NCBI GenBank assembly: GCA_963726005.1
Contig: CAVSAT010000004.1
Location: 924,512 to 988,511, forward strand
Source: Bog-473 sp963726005
Lineage (GTDB): Bacteria > Actinomycetota > Acidimicrobiia > Acidimicrobiales > RAAP-2
DNA length: 64,000 nt
Direction: 5' to 3'
Shown here: positions 37,595 to 46,547 of the stretch, piece after piece
Numbering within the stretch: the stretch's first letter is position 1
Layout: every line of letters begins with the position of its first letter
The notes under the pieces: generated by a model
The model's input: the letters and a program-made list of their open reading frames with translations, nothing else
What the model was told of the DNA's origin: nothing
The model's database searches: none
Position numbers and translations under genes: made by a program

Positions 37595-38286
37595 GTCCAA
37601 ATCTTGAACATGAGCTACGGACTGAGTTCGTCAATGTAGGCAGCCACATCCAGGCCCCTGATGGTCTGACCGAGCGTCTGCTCCGCGAGGACTACCGACC
37701 CAGGGGAAGGTCGAGACTTCTGGTTCCTCTGCTTCTTTGCTCGATCGCTGTTTTGACACTTGGTGGTGTGCTTGTTGCAATAAACCTCAGCGGTCGTCAG
37801 CCGGCAGCAGCCTCGGTCCTCGCATCAGAGTTCAGCGTCTTCAACCGGCCGGCCTCTCCGTCTGACGCCCTACCCTCGAATTTGCCTGGAGCTCAGAACA
37901 AGAATTTTACCGCTTCGCGCCTCCTCGCATCAAACCCCGGCTATGGAATCGAGAAGGTGTACGCGGCCACATATCCGAATGAGATCTGTCTATTTGTTCA
38001 GAAGACAGGCGGAGGTGGCGGATCCTGTAATCCTCCTCGCGTTCTCGAAACCACCCATGCGATGTTTCAGTGGACCAGTGGTTCATCCACTCAATCGGTT
38101 TTTGTAGGTTTCGTGGCCAACGACGTGACGAACGTGACGATTGACGGGGTCGTTAATCCGGTCTCAGCCAATGACTTCTTCTTGACCCCACTACCTGACG
38201 GAAACCCACCCGTGAACGTGAGCATCACTCTGTCGGACGGCCCATCCATAACCGAGACGTTTCTTCCAGGCGCCCCCGCCGGGTGA
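37588..38286 (+). CDS. putative anti-sigma membrane protein
   Basis: A 232-residue single-pass protein: about 46 cytoplasmic residues (HELRTEFVNVGSHIQAPDGL), a membrane helix (LLVPLLLCSIAVLTLGGVLVAI) and an external beta-rich domain with two cysteines. There is no zinc-binding HxxxCxxC motif, so it is not a ZAS-type anti-sigma factor. The assignment rests on overlap with the SigE-type gene and the topology, both common in actinobacterial SigE modules. Confidence 0.72.
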   Translation: MLSPNLEHELRTEFVNVGSHIQAPDGLTERLLREDYRPRGRSRLLVPLLLCSIAVLTLGGVLVAINLSGRQPAAASVLASEFSVFNRPASPSDALPSNLPGAQNKNFTASRLLASNPGYGIEKVYAATYPNEICLFVQKTGGGGGSCNPPRVLETTHAMFQWTSGSSTQSVFVGFVANDVTNVTIDGVVNPVSANDFFLTPLPDGNPPVNVSITLSDGPSITETFLPGAPAG

Positions 38287-38341
38287 CGGTCGTTCACACA
38301 GCTAGGTCGTCCGAGCCATATCTGTCGTCCTTTGAGTGTTC

Positions 38342-38479
38342 GGTTGGAAGTACTCAACCGGAGAGTGTCTGGTCATCCCAAAAGCACATATTGACCATTT
38401 CACCGATCCAGATGACGAAACGGCAGGTCGTTTCATGGTCGTCGCTCTAATTGGACTGAAACATACTGAACGCATGTGA
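38342..38479 (+). pseudogene. HIT-family gene fragment
   Basis: The frame reads YSTGECLVIPKAHIDHFTDP, then DDETAGRFMVVALIG, matching the N-terminal half of HIT hydrolases, and ends at a TGA before the HxHxH triad. No start codon is present. It is a remnant, unrelated in position to the intact HIT gene at 30890. Confidence 0.55.
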
Positions 38480-38708
38480 GCCAGCAAGAGTGGGGTATGT
38501 CGTGCACGGTTTCGGGGTGCCTCGTGCGGCAACCTAACGGTCCGTTGGTCTGAAAAGGGGGGGCAACCTCTCGATTGGGTTTGGGGTTGGAGCCCACAGT
38601 TTGCCTGAACATGGATCGCCGGTCGCCATGCTCGGCAGGTACTAACCGGCGCAGAGGTCCAGATCCGCATCCTTCTCGTCCACGACAAGGTGGCCGGATG
38701 TCCGGAAA

Positions 38709-38749
38709 GTGCCGAACTGCACCGCCGTCCCGGCAATGTGCGGGGGCAC
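38709..38749 (+). repeat. dispersed intergenic repeat, copy 7
   Basis: GTGCCGA, nine bases, CCGTCCCGGC, eight bases, GGGGCAC. Best terminal inverted repeat. Confidence 0.7.
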
Positions 38750-38800
38750 ACCTCAGCCACCGATGTAGGGTGGACTGAGCAGAGCTGAAGGGAGTTGCTG

Positions 38801-38923
38801 ATGGTCGACTCGGTTTCAGGGGTGAGCGGGATCCCTCAACTTGTTGCTCTTGTCGTCGTGGCTGCTGGGTTTGTCACGATCCTGTTCTGGAGTACTCGGT
38901 CAAAGAGCCACAAGAAGTCATAG
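38801..38923 (+). CDS. 40-residue single-pass membrane protein
   Basis: ATG at 38801 with AAGGGAG seven nt upstream. The frame encodes a short N-terminus (MVDSVSGVSGI), one membrane helix (LVALVVVAAGFVTILFW) and a basic tail (TRSKSHKKS), then TAG. The excellent ribosome site, positive-inside tail and uninterrupted hydrophobic segment support a real small protein. Function unknown. Confidence 0.65.
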   Translation: MVDSVSGVSGIPQLVALVVVAAGFVTILFWSTRSKSHKKS

Positions 38924-38986
38924 GCGGCTGAATCGCAGAAGCGCCACACAGTCACTGTTCGGGGCTAGGCAACGTTGTATCAGCAC

Positions 38987-39123
38987 ATGCCAGAGGGAAA
39001 GGTCCTCGCCACCGGCTGCTCTGGGCATTGGGGGAGGCCCTCATTCGAACCTTGCGGGCGCAGGGCAGAGAGGTACTCGGCCTCGATGTTCTCGACTCGC
39101 CCTCCACATCTGCGTCTCTGCCC
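38987..39123 (+). pseudogene. NAD-dependent epimerase/SDR N-terminal fragment
   Basis: ATG at 38987, KVLATGCSGH, then after one missing T before the GGGGG run, GEALIRTLRAQGREVLGLDV. This is the Rossmann beta-alpha-beta start (TGxxGxLG) of extended SDR epimerases. It ends after about 45 residues against the convergent VOC gene, so only the 5' end survives. Confidence 0.6.
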
Positions 39124-39129
39124 CGGGGC

Positions 39130-39594
39130 TTAGTCGGATTGCCCGTCGGGCTTGATCGGTGGCCAGTCGGCGGGCCACCAGTCTCCCTGTGGGTCGGTGG
39201 TTTGCCCGACCTCGATGATGTAACCGTCGGGATCTCGGACGTAGCAGCGGATCTCGTACTGGTGCTTCTTCGGCGGCGTCAGGAACTGCGCGCCACGGGC
39301 GCTCCATTCGGCGTATACGGCGTGGATGTCTGCGACCCGGATATTGAGGAAGCTGCTGACCCGGTCGGGATTGCTTGGCGTCTCAAGGGTGACCGTGGGC
39401 TTGTCGTCGGTGGGTCCTCCGCCGACGTTGATGATGATGAAGCTGTTGGCGAGTGCGATATTGGTCGGCTCTGGGCCGAAGACCACCGTGCCACCGAGTA
39501 CCTCGGTATAGAACCGCCGGGAGCGCTCGACATCATCGGAGACGATGAAGTGGGTCACTACCATTCGCTGTGCGGGCTGCGTGTGTTCGGCCAC
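39130..39594 (-). CDS. VOC-family (glyoxalase/dioxygenase-fold) protein
   Basis: A 154-residue two-motif VOC protein: VVTHFIVSDDVERSRRFYTE, FLNIRVADIHAVYAEW and YVRDPDGYIIEVGQT. Metal-ligand candidates are H in THFIV and the last E in IIEVG. The substrate is not predictable. GTG at 39594 follows GGAGG by five nt. Convergent with the epimerase remnant. Confidence 0.85.
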   Translation of the reverse strand: MAEHTQPAQRMVVTHFIVSDDVERSRRFYTEVLGGTVVFGPEPTNIALANSFIIINVGGGPTDDKPTVTLETPSNPDRVSSFLNIRVADIHAVYAEWSARGAQFLTPPKKHQYEIRCYVRDPDGYIIEVGQTTDPQGDWWPADWPPIKPDGQSD

Positions 39595-39606
39595 TGGCAC
39601 CTCCAC

Positions 39607-40186
39607 TCGTTGGAACTCGTGCGCCGCTTACGACGGGTCTGAAGCCTTCAGTCAACCATGTCGGTTCGTCGAGGGAGTCGGACTCGTCGGGGCGGGTTCG
39701 TTCCGCGGCGGCTTTCCGGTCGCCAGAAGCTGGCTTCGCCGCCGCGGGTGCTCGGCATGTTCCGTGCCCCGAGGACACCCGCAAACACGGAGAGAACCGC
39801 AAGTCCCCAAACGACCATCAGGGTTATCGTCGTCGACCGCCCGGGGCATCGGAGCGTTGTTTCTGAGGCATGCGGCCAAGTCCCGCCGCACGGCACCGTT
39901 GGAGCGCCCCCGGGCGGGTATCGCCATGGTGCCGCACCTCGGACATCGCTGAGGTTCCACCATGGTGCCGAGGTGTCCCATCGTCCCGGCGGTCGGAGGG
40001 CACACCGCCTCTGCTGGTAGCGGCACTCTCCAGGTGTTCGATAAGCGATTCACCTCCTCAACTAAATCAGGTGATCCATTTGTCCTCCTGGTTCGTATGT
40101 ATATGGGGTGCTGCGCTGATGTGGCCCCAGAAGTTCAGTTGACACGGGGAGCGCTTGCATCCCTACGAGAGAAAGGACTGCAGGAC
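39607..40186. other. gap with possible zinc-ribbon and membrane segments (minus strand) and a repeat copy
   Basis: On the minus strand, an ATG at about 39963 starts MVEPQRCPRCGTMAIPARG, a zinc-ribbon-like piece. In another frame, ITLMVVWGLAVLSVFAGVLG is a clean membrane helix ending near 39650. They might be one frame-broken protein or two decayed ones. A repeat copy lies at 39965. Confidence 0.35.
39965..40003 (+). repeat. dispersed intergenic repeat, copy 8
   Basis: GTGCCGA, nine bases (GGTGTCCCA), TCGTCCCGGC and GGGCAC. Confidence 0.7.
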
Positions 40187-40507
40187 ATGACCCCTCTGCG
40201 AAAGATGGCTGTCGTTTGCGTGATCGGAATAGCGCCGGTGCTTGGCATCGCCGGGGGAGCAGGCGCAACTCCGAGTCCCAACGGCCCGGGGCAGCCCGGC
40301 ACCGGAGGGGGCAATGGCTCCACCAGCTGCCAGAACTTCATGACCACGCCGGGACACTCGGCGTCAGGGCAGTCGCCGTTCAACTCAAACGGCCAGGCCG
40401 GCCAGGTCTACGCCGGCAACCCGGGCACGGCGTCGCAGCAGCACAGTGCAAGCACCCATTCCATCTCGGAATACGACATTGCCTGCTTCCAGCAGACAAC
40501 TCACTAG
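40187..40507 (+). CDS. small secreted protein
   Basis: A 106-residue exported protein: signal peptide (KMAVVCVIGIAPVLGIAGGA, cleavage near AGA), a Gly/Pro/Ser-rich mature part, and a conserved-looking end (GQAGQVYAGNPGTASQ, then SISEYDIACFQQ) with two cysteines. Similar short secreted hypotheticals occur in actinobacteria. Start ATG 40187 after AAAGGA; TTGACA at 40139 may be its -35, but no clean -10 follows. Confidence 0.68.
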   Translation: MTPLRKMAVVCVIGIAPVLGIAGGAGATPSPNGPGQPGTGGGNGSTSCQNFMTTPGHSASGQSPFNSNGQAGQVYAGNPGTASQQHSASTHSISEYDIACFQQTTH

Positions 40508-40697
40508 GAGCTGGCAGACAATCGCCGCCTCGCGGTTCCGGTACCGAAGAAGGCGCCCCAACTTTGTGGCACCTAAGATGGGGCGTTGCACTACCCCCAC
40601 CCCGACGGCTTAGCGTCAGGTCAGGTCGGGAACACGCAACCTTCTTCCCCCTTTCGCGTGATCCTGGCCCGGGGTTCCGACATCGCGTCGGCCCCGA

Positions 40698-40748
40698 CGA
40701 AGTTAACCCCCAAGGACCCGGGCGGTCGGGGATCCGGGGGTTTCTTCG
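40698..40748. terminator. long bulged stem-loop, likely bidirectional terminator
   Basis: Outer arms CGAAG/CTTCG and inner arms AACCCCC/GGGGGTT flank a 24-nt GC-rich loop, with a short T-run in the right arm. It lies between the secreted-protein gene and the convergent VOC gene at 40915. A second 7-bp stem (CGCCCCA/TGGGGCG, 40554-40585) follows the secreted gene more closely. Confidence 0.6.
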
Positions 40749-40914
40749 TGTTTGAGCGCAAAGGGCGGGCATCGCCCTGCTTGGCCGAGAAGGCGCTGGC
40801 GCCCACGGGTGAAAGGTAGCCCCGCGGCCCAACCCCGATCCGGTACGTCGGCCAACGCGGGCGATGTGAAGATGCTCATGCCTGCTTGGATAATCGGCAC
40901 CTCAGGGAAAGGTT

Positions 40915-41322
40915 CTATGGCTCCTGAAACGCCGGGGTGTAGCAGACAGCCACGAGCAGACCCTCCGGGCTCAACAGCCGAGCGGTGATCTGACCCCAGG
41001 GCTCCGTGCGAGCACCGTGGATGAGGCGAAAGCCCTTGGCAGTGAGCTCAGCTGCTGCAGCGGCCACGTCAGCGACCTCGAACTCGATGCTTGCCTGGGG
41101 GACGGGGGTCTCGGCAGGCCATTCGGTGGCTCCGAAGCAGGCCTTCGCCGCCTCAGAAAGGGGCCAGAGTCCGAAGTGTTTCGTCCCTTCAAGCTCGTGG
41201 GTGAACACGTAGTCGCCTTCTTGTCCCTCAAAGCCCACGCCTAAGGCGTCCGCGTAGAAGGACCGAGAAGTCTCAGGGTCTCGCACGATCGGGGCAATGC
41301 TCGTTAGAAACTGGACGTCCAT
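40915..41322 (-). CDS. VOC-family protein
   Basis: A 135-residue glyoxalase-fold protein: FLTSIAPIVRDPETSRSFYAD, ASIEFEVADVAAAAAELTAKG and TARLLSPEGLLVAVCYTP. The typical C-terminal metal Glu is replaced (VAVCYT), so catalysis is uncertain and a binding role is possible. ATG at 41322 with GGAGG about eight nt upstream. Confidence 0.82.
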   Translation of the reverse strand: MDVQFLTSIAPIVRDPETSRSFYADALGVGFEGQEGDYVFTHELEGTKHFGLWPLSEAAKACFGATEWPAETPVPQASIEFEVADVAAAAAELTAKGFRLIHGARTEPWGQITARLLSPEGLLVAVCYTPAFQEP

Positions 41323-41536
41323 TAGCTTGCACCTCCGAGGGTAATGATGTCAGCTCTATCCATAGTCTCTTGGTGCGACACGTCCGCCGGACTGCGCACC
41401 TGGCAGGGTCGCTTTCTTCCGCTCCGGTCGAGAGCTCCCCTCACCAGCTGGACAGAATCGCCCCGCCGCCCCCGGGGAGGTGAGGCGGCCTGCGGTCGCG
41501 CTCACGGATCTCGGACCATTGGCAGCTCTAGTCCCG

Positions 41537-41745
41537 TCAATGCGATGACGGACGTGGCCCAACTCGCTGGATGCAGAACCCGGTCGCGGTCTCTCGAACG
41601 GCTTGCCAGCTTCCAGGTCGTCCGCCCGGTAAGTCGGGTGGACCGTCAGCATCCCGGTAGATGCGCTGCTGCTTGCCCAGCATGCGGGCGCCAATGGCAC
41701 CGCCACCAAGCACCAACAGAAAGGAACAGGACTATCACAATCAGA
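41537..41745 (-). pseudogene. possible small membrane protein, frame broken
   Basis: One frame gives a hydrophobic stretch (DLIVIVLFLSVG); shifting frame near 41708 continues as LGGGAIGARMLGKQQRIY and a Pro/Gly-rich tail ending GPRPSSH. GAGGAG lies upstream, but no standard start codon fits it. Tentative. Confidence 0.33.
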
Positions 41746-42027
41746 TCTATGGCTCCTCAGCGTGCTGAGTCTGTCGTGGCCCTAAAGGCCGTTCCCCAAA
41801 TGGTCACAGAGACATCTGCTGGTAGCTCGGCGAACGCCCCACACGCGGTTCGGGGCTTATCCCGCCGAATCGTTTCGCCGCTCCTCCTGAGGCGCCGTCA
41901 CGTGCCCGGCGACTCCAGCAGCTTGCCCGCTTATCGAGCACTTACATGAGCGAGCGAACGGCGGTCGAGGCTCACGAGTGTGGGCCTTGTCTGATCTCTG
42001 ATGAGGTCGGTGTGCCGTCGTCGCGGA

Positions 42028-43077
42028 TCACAGTTCGAAGCGCGTGCCGACGGTGTTCGGGATGAACGCTTCGCCGAACCGGGCGCCCATAGCGTGCTGA
42101 GCCCGCCATCCGGTGCAATGAGCAGGGACGATCACAGCCGGCGCGAGCGCGTCGAGATCATCGAGGACGTGGGGGATAAGGGGTTCGAACAGCGGTCCGT
42201 TGAGGTGGAAGCCACCCATCACGGCGTAGAGGGGGCGCTGCTTAGTAAGACGTTGGGCATACCGGCAGATATTCACGATCCCCGCGTGCCCGCATCCCGT
42301 GATCACCAGGAGTCCCTTGTCCTTGATGTCGACGATGAGGGCTTGGTCATCAAGCACCAAGGGGTCCGGTTCCCACCGGCCGGTGATCCAGGCTTGTTGC
42401 GGCGGGAAGCCGGGCTCGTAGCCGGTGGTGCGAGGCACCTCGCCGGTCACCAAGACCGACCGATCAAACAGGAAGCTCGGGTGACCCTCCTCGATCACGT
42501 CGAATCCAGCGTCGATGAGCGCGCGACGGCTCGTCGTTGGGATCTCCAAGGGGTCGCGGCCCGGGATCGTCACCCGCCGACGACGCCAGAAGTGTGGGTG
42601 GATGAGTACCGGCAGGTTCACCGTTCCGAGGCGCCGAATGAGCCCGTCGAGGCCCGTGGTGTGGTCGAAGTGCCCATGGCTACAGACGATCGTCTCGATG
42701 GACGACACGTCGACACCCAGGCGAGCCATATTCTCCATCACTCCGTCGGGGCTGACTCCTGCGTCGAAGAGGATCTGGTGTTCCATACCGTTCTTGGACA
42801 CAGTCACCAGCACCGAAAACCCGTGCTCTGCTATCAGGGCCGAGGGAACCTCGCCGCCCTCCATCGTGGCGGCAGACTTGCGGCAGTCGGACATGGGCGG
42901 CGGGCGGCGGGCGGGCCCCTGGTCGGGCATGAACACGTCGGTGACGTTGTCCATCAATGTCGTCACTACCACCGAGTCGACCGGCTCAAGATCAAACAGC
43001 ACCTTTGGCTCGAAATCGTGCAGCACCCGGGGATCGGGGCTCTGCAGGTGATCGGCATGTGTGTCGTTACTGCACAC
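42028..43077 (-). CDS. MBL-fold metallo-hydrolase (DHPS-like subclass)
   Basis: A 349-residue metallo-beta-lactamase-fold enzyme. The zinc motif is H134-G-H136-F-D138-H139, with further ligands in GCGHAGIVN, GGFHL and PAHCTG. This arrangement matches the 7,8-dihydropterin-6-methyl-4-aminobenzene phosphate synthase-like group (TM0207 type). The true reaction of actinobacterial members is unknown. GTG at 43077 follows GAGGAGG by six nt. The N-terminal 60 residues are family-variable. Confidence 0.82.
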   Translation of the reverse strand: MCSNDTHADHLQSPDPRVLHDFEPKVLFDLEPVDSVVVTTLMDNVTDVFMPDQGPARRPPPMSDCRKSAATMEGGEVPSALIAEHGFSVLVTVSKNGMEHQILFDAGVSPDGVMENMARLGVDVSSIETIVCSHGHFDHTTGLDGLIRRLGTVNLPVLIHPHFWRRRRVTIPGRDPLEIPTTSRRALIDAGFDVIEEGHPSFLFDRSVLVTGEVPRTTGYEPGFPPQQAWITGRWEPDPLVLDDQALIVDIKDKGLLVITGCGHAGIVNICRYAQRLTKQRPLYAVMGGFHLNGPLFEPLIPHVLDDLDALAPAVIVPAHCTGWRAQHAMGARFGEAFIPNTVGTRFEL

Positions 43078-43580
43078 GGAACACCTCCTCGAGGACCGTC
43101 AGGATCAGGCCATGATCTGCGTTTCGAGGTTCGTTTGTCCCGCGTGGCCGGCCTGTTTCCACTGCCAGAACTGTATGTGCCGCAGGGGTCGGTCGGCTCG
43201 TCTGTTCGGCTCGGTCGCGCCCAAAGCGCCGCCTGGCCGGCAGACACTTAGTGCAAGCAACGAGGCCGTCAGGCGCTCTCCGGTCCGGCGATAGGGCATT
43301 TTCGGGTGGCGGAGCATGGCCTCGGTTGCGTGGGCTGGGATGGATGATCAGAGCCAACCTGAGCCAGTAGTTGTGGCCGACGCATATCTAGCTGTCGGGT
43401 GTCCTTCACCAGTGCTGACTGCGAGGAAGAAGTGGTCGTCGAGAATCCGCCAAGTCCGCCGAACTTCGACGCTACGTGTGGTAACTGTGAAACAAAGATC
43501 ACGCAGAACTGGGCGGGCGATCAATGGACGTAAACACCCGGTCCGGCGTTCCGTGTTAGGCAGAACGCGGCACGGCGGCC
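43078..43580. other. gap, one short Cys-containing frame
   Basis: Apart from the frame listed at 43399 nothing stands out. No terminator with a T-run was seen. Confidence 0.4.
43399..43533 (+). CDS. possible 44-residue CxxC protein or C-terminal remnant
   Basis: From a GTG, the frame reads SFTSADCEEEVVVENPPSPP and then FDATCGNCETKITQNW to a TAA. The CGNC p​air and acidic start look protein-like, but there is no ribosome site and the frame is closed 12 codons upstream. Confidence 0.28.
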   Translation: MSFTSADCEEEVVVENPPSPPNFDATCGNCETKITQNWAGDQWT

Positions 43581-44429
43581 TTACAGGATGGCTCGGGGCT
43601 CGGGGCGACCGCGGGACCCGAGGCCGTCGAGAACAAGTAGCCCGCCGTCTAGGCCGTCCGCCGCGGCGCCTAGACCGATCGACACAACATACAGACGGTC
43701 AAGGTCCGGGCCGCCAAAGGCAACGTCCGTCGGATTAGTCACCGGCAGGTCAACGGTCCGGTCGAGTCCAGCATCAGTAAAGCGCACCAGCTGACTGCCA
43801 CCCACCAGTGCGCACCACAGTCCTCCCTGGTCATCGATGGCAGCGCCGTCTGGCGCTCCAGCGAGGGTGCTGACGTCACCGAAGATCTCACGGTGGCCGA
43901 CAGCGCCCGTCTCGGCGTCGTAGCGATATCGGTAGTAGTTCGCCGAAGTGTCGCCAACGTAGAGGGTCATGGCGCCGTCCGCCACGGCGACGCTGGGACC
44001 GTTGGTGTTCGAGATGCCGGTGTCGAGCATCCGCCAGCCCTGACGACGCGAGAACCACCACAGTGAGCCTGGGGCTGGACCCAGGTTCAAGGTCCCGGTC
44101 ACGATGTTCCCCGATAGATCGGCGCAGGCGTCGTTGGCCCGCGCCCCGAGTTCGTGCGGGTACCGCGACAGCAGATGTGCCGTCCCGACGTCGGGATCGA
44201 TTACGTAGAGTCCATCGTCCAGAGCGCCCACCAAGGTGCCGTCGTCGGTCGGCACCAGCCCAGCCGCCATCGACGGGAGCGCCACCGTATGCAAATCGCC
44301 GTCGCCGCCTTGTACCCAGTGCAGCGTCTGCGCCGCGCAGTCGACGAAATAGAGCCGATCGCGCCGTTCGTCCCACACGAGGCTCTCGCCCCACCCCAGG
44401 TGGAACGCCCCGATGCGCGTCAACTCCAT
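43581..44429 (-). CDS. SMP-30/gluconolactonase/LRE-family lactonase
   Basis: A 282-residue six-bladed propeller. The divalent-metal ligands are E15 (GWGESLVW), N98 (RANDAC), N142 (NTNGPS) and D193 (APDGAAID), all in the expected order. The family hydrolyses sugar lactones; D-glucono- or related lactones are likely. ATG at 44429. Divergent from the maleylpyruvate-isomerase-like gene. Confidence 0.9.
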   Translation of the reverse strand: MELTRIGAFHLGWGESLVWDERRDRLYFVDCAAQTLHWVQGGDGDLHTVALPSMAAGLVPTDDGTLVGALDDGLYVIDPDVGTAHLLSRYPHELGARANDACADLSGNIVTGTLNLGPAPGSLWWFSRRQGWRMLDTGISNTNGPSVAVADGAMTLYVGDTSANYYRYRYDAETGAVGHREIFGDVSTLAGAPDGAAIDDQGGLWCALVGGSQLVRFTDAGLDRTVDLPVTNPTDVAFGGPDLDRLYVVSIGLGAAADGLDGGLLVLDGLGSRGRPEPRAIL

Positions 44430-44513
44430 GGACCGGACTGTATCCGTGAGCCGGCGTTCGCGGACAGGACCTCTCCTTGTGCGACTGGACTAACCTTTGC
44501 AAGGCTGAGAGTC

Positions 44514-45131
44514 GTGGAGACCGTGGATATAGGGCAAGAGGAAGCTCGTCTGCGTCGCCAGTTTGCCGACCGCATTGAATCGCTGAACGAGACAGCGTGG
44601 GACTCCGCGTCCTGGTGTAAGGGCTGGCGGGTGCGCGACGTGCTCGCCCATCTTGTGCAGAACGGCGAGAGGACGTTTCTGGCGCTGGCGGGTGACCTCC
44701 TTCGAGGGGGATTTCGAGCGGACCACGCGATGAGTAAAGCCGCCAAGCGCTTGGGCAACGTGCCAGTCCCGGTGTTGGCCGATCGACTGCGCAAAGCGGC
44801 TGACGAACCCCTTCAATCTCGTGGTTCCCCCAAGCCCTTCGGCCTGGGAGACGTCCTCGTACACAGTGCTGACGCGTTCCGACCCCTCGGCTTGGATGTA
44901 AATGTGTCGCCAGCGGTTGCGGCCTCCGTACTCGACGCCTATTGGCGGAGGGCTCGAATCGTGGTCCATGGCGCTCCTCATCGGCGTCGCCTCTTGGTCG
45001 CGACGGACCTCGACTGGACGAGAGGTCATGGGCCAGAGGTGAGAGGGAAAGCCATCGACCTCGTGCTCCTGGTCGCCAACCGGCGTCAAGTTCTCCCGTG
45101 TCTCGAAGGGCCGGGGCTGGCCAAACTGTAA
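44514..45131 (+). CDS. mycothiol-dependent maleylpyruvate-isomerase-family protein
   Basis: A 205-residue DinB-fold protein: RQFADRIESLNETAWDS, GWRVRDVLAHLVQNGE with the first metal His, then FGLGDVLVHSADAFRP with a second. This matches the actinobacterial TIGR03083-type group. The metal-site His set appears intact (H near 53, H near 126). Function in this subgroup is generally unknown. GTG at 44514; the 5' in-frame extension to 44154 overlaps the lactonase gene and is not used. Confidence 0.82.
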   Translation: METVDIGQEEARLRRQFADRIESLNETAWDSASWCKGWRVRDVLAHLVQNGERTFLALAGDLLRGGFRADHAMSKAAKRLGNVPVPVLADRLRKAADEPLQSRGSPKPFGLGDVLVHSADAFRPLGLDVNVSPAVAASVLDAYWRRARIVVHGAPHRRRLLVATDLDWTRGHGPEVRGKAIDLVLLVANRRQVLPCLEGPGLAKL

Positions 45132-45212
45132 GCCAAGATGAGGCTCATACCCCGGGGTACGGGGACACCTTCGCGGTGGCCAGACGCGACTGTTTACAGC
45201 CCGCGGCCGAAC

Positions 45213-46547
45213 TCATCGGAAGGTTGAGACGACGAGTCGGCGGGTAGCCGGTCGAGATGACGGAGGAGCCGTTTGTGCGATGCCAATGCAGCCGCCCGAA
45301 CTAGGGCAGCTCAACGGGACGACGGTCGAGACAAACCATCCATCAGCTCGAGATGGCACTTCGAGATTCGTCCAAGCTTCTCCCCCATCGGAGGTTCGGT
45401 ACACAACTGGGCTCGTGTAGTTGCCGTCGTGCCACTGAGCTGCGGCAGCAAAGCAGTCCATTCCGCTGGCACAGTCCAGCGCAGTGATGGTCTGACCGCT
45501 GGGGATCGAGACACCTGACACCCACCAGGTCTCGCCCGCGTTTTCCGTATATTCCAGGCCGCCTCCGACAGTCGAGTACATACAGTGCGTCGCATCTCCG
45601 CAAGAGGCAGTGATTATGGCGCTGGTGGGAACGGATGATTCTGGACCCAGGGTCCAAGAGGCACCGAAATCTGTACTGGTCAGGGTGGTCACCCCTGGCC
45701 CAGATGCGGCGAATGCGATGCAGCGCCCATCGAGGTCGCAATGCAGAGTCCTGACGGCGGGCTCCGTTGCAGGGAGGATCGTGTCGGCCTCGACCCAGCG
45801 GGCCCCGCCGTCACTGCTCGAAAGAAAGGTTTCGAGCGGTCCCGACGAGCCTTTCCCGACGACATAGGCCAGACAATGCGATCCGTCTGCGCACGCAATT
45901 TTGTGCACCGAAGCGTCCATCAGATCGGTGGGATTGGGTAACTCATGAACGATCCAGGTCGAACCACCGTCTCGGGTGATCGCGATCGCTCGAGACGGAA
46001 GCATGTTGTTGTGCGGAGCCACCGGCTGCACGGCGACGGCGCACATCGCAACGGTGGGACATGACATCATCGGCTCGGGAGTCCATAGGCGGGGAAACGC
46101 GGTAATCCGCTTCCACGTCGCCCCTCCGTCAGCCGTCTTGGCGACTATGTGTCTTCCTTGCGAGCTCGACCAATCGTGGAGGGCGTCACCAGGCTGGGGA
46201 TAGGCGACGGCAAAACATGTCTTCGCCGACGCACAGTCGAACGCGTCAGCCAGAACTCCGGTGGCCACCACCGCAAAGGACCCGGTGGAACCAGGCGAAA
46301 GAGTGGCACCCGGGTCGCTATCGTTTGCGTAAGCCCTGGGGATCGCCTGACTGGGTCCCCCTCCGCCGCCAGTTCCTCCGGCGATCAAAGCAGCAACGCC
46401 GAGCGACAAGGCGAGAAGGGCGACCACGCCTGAGCTCAGTATCCACCTGCGACGCCGGCGCTGATGAGCCTCTTTGAAGAGTGCCTCGGGGTCCACTGCT
46501 GGGCCGCTCGCTGGCGTTGTCTCTGGCCGGCCGTATATCAAGGTCAC
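45213..46547 (-). CDS. membrane-anchored BNR/sialidase-like beta-propeller
   Basis: A 444-residue protein with a short cytoplasmic N-terminus (AHQRRRRR), one membrane helix (ILSSGVVALLALSLGVAALIA) and an extracytoplasmic propeller. BNR-type Asp boxes recur: TADGGATWKRIT, TRDGGSTWIV, SSDGGARWVE, STDFGASWTL, RTSDGGEAWTNL. Cysteine pairs between blades suggest disulfides. No sialidase active site is seen, so it is probably a sensor or binding protein. Its start overlaps the GntR gene stop (GTGA), so they are coupled. Confidence 0.83.
   Translation of the reverse strand: MTLIYGRPETTPASGPAVDPEALFKEAHQRRRRRWILSSGVVALLALSLGVAALIAGGTGGGGGPSQAIPRAYANDSDPGATLSPGSTGSFAVVATGVLADAFDCASAKTCFAVAYPQPGDALHDWSSSQGRHIVAKTADGGATWKRITAFPRLWTPEPMMSCPTVAMCAVAVQPVAPHNNMLPSRAIAITRDGGSTWIVHELPNPTDLMDASVHKIACADGSHCLAYVVGKGSSGPLETFLSSSDGGARWVEADTILPATEPAVRTLHCDLDGRCIAFAASGPGVTTLTSTDFGASWTLGPESSVPTSAIITASCGDATHCMYSTVGGGLEYTENAGETWWVSGVSIPSGQTITALDCASGMDCFAAAAQWHDGNYTSPVVYRTSDGGEAWTNLEVPSRADGWFVSTVVPLSCPSSGGCIGIAQTAPPSSRPATRRLVVSTFR

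Noticed and set aside
44154..44513. 120-codon N-terminal extension of the maleylpyruvate-isomerase-like gene
   Set aside because: It lies over the 5' part of the divergent lactonase gene and has no resemblance to the family.
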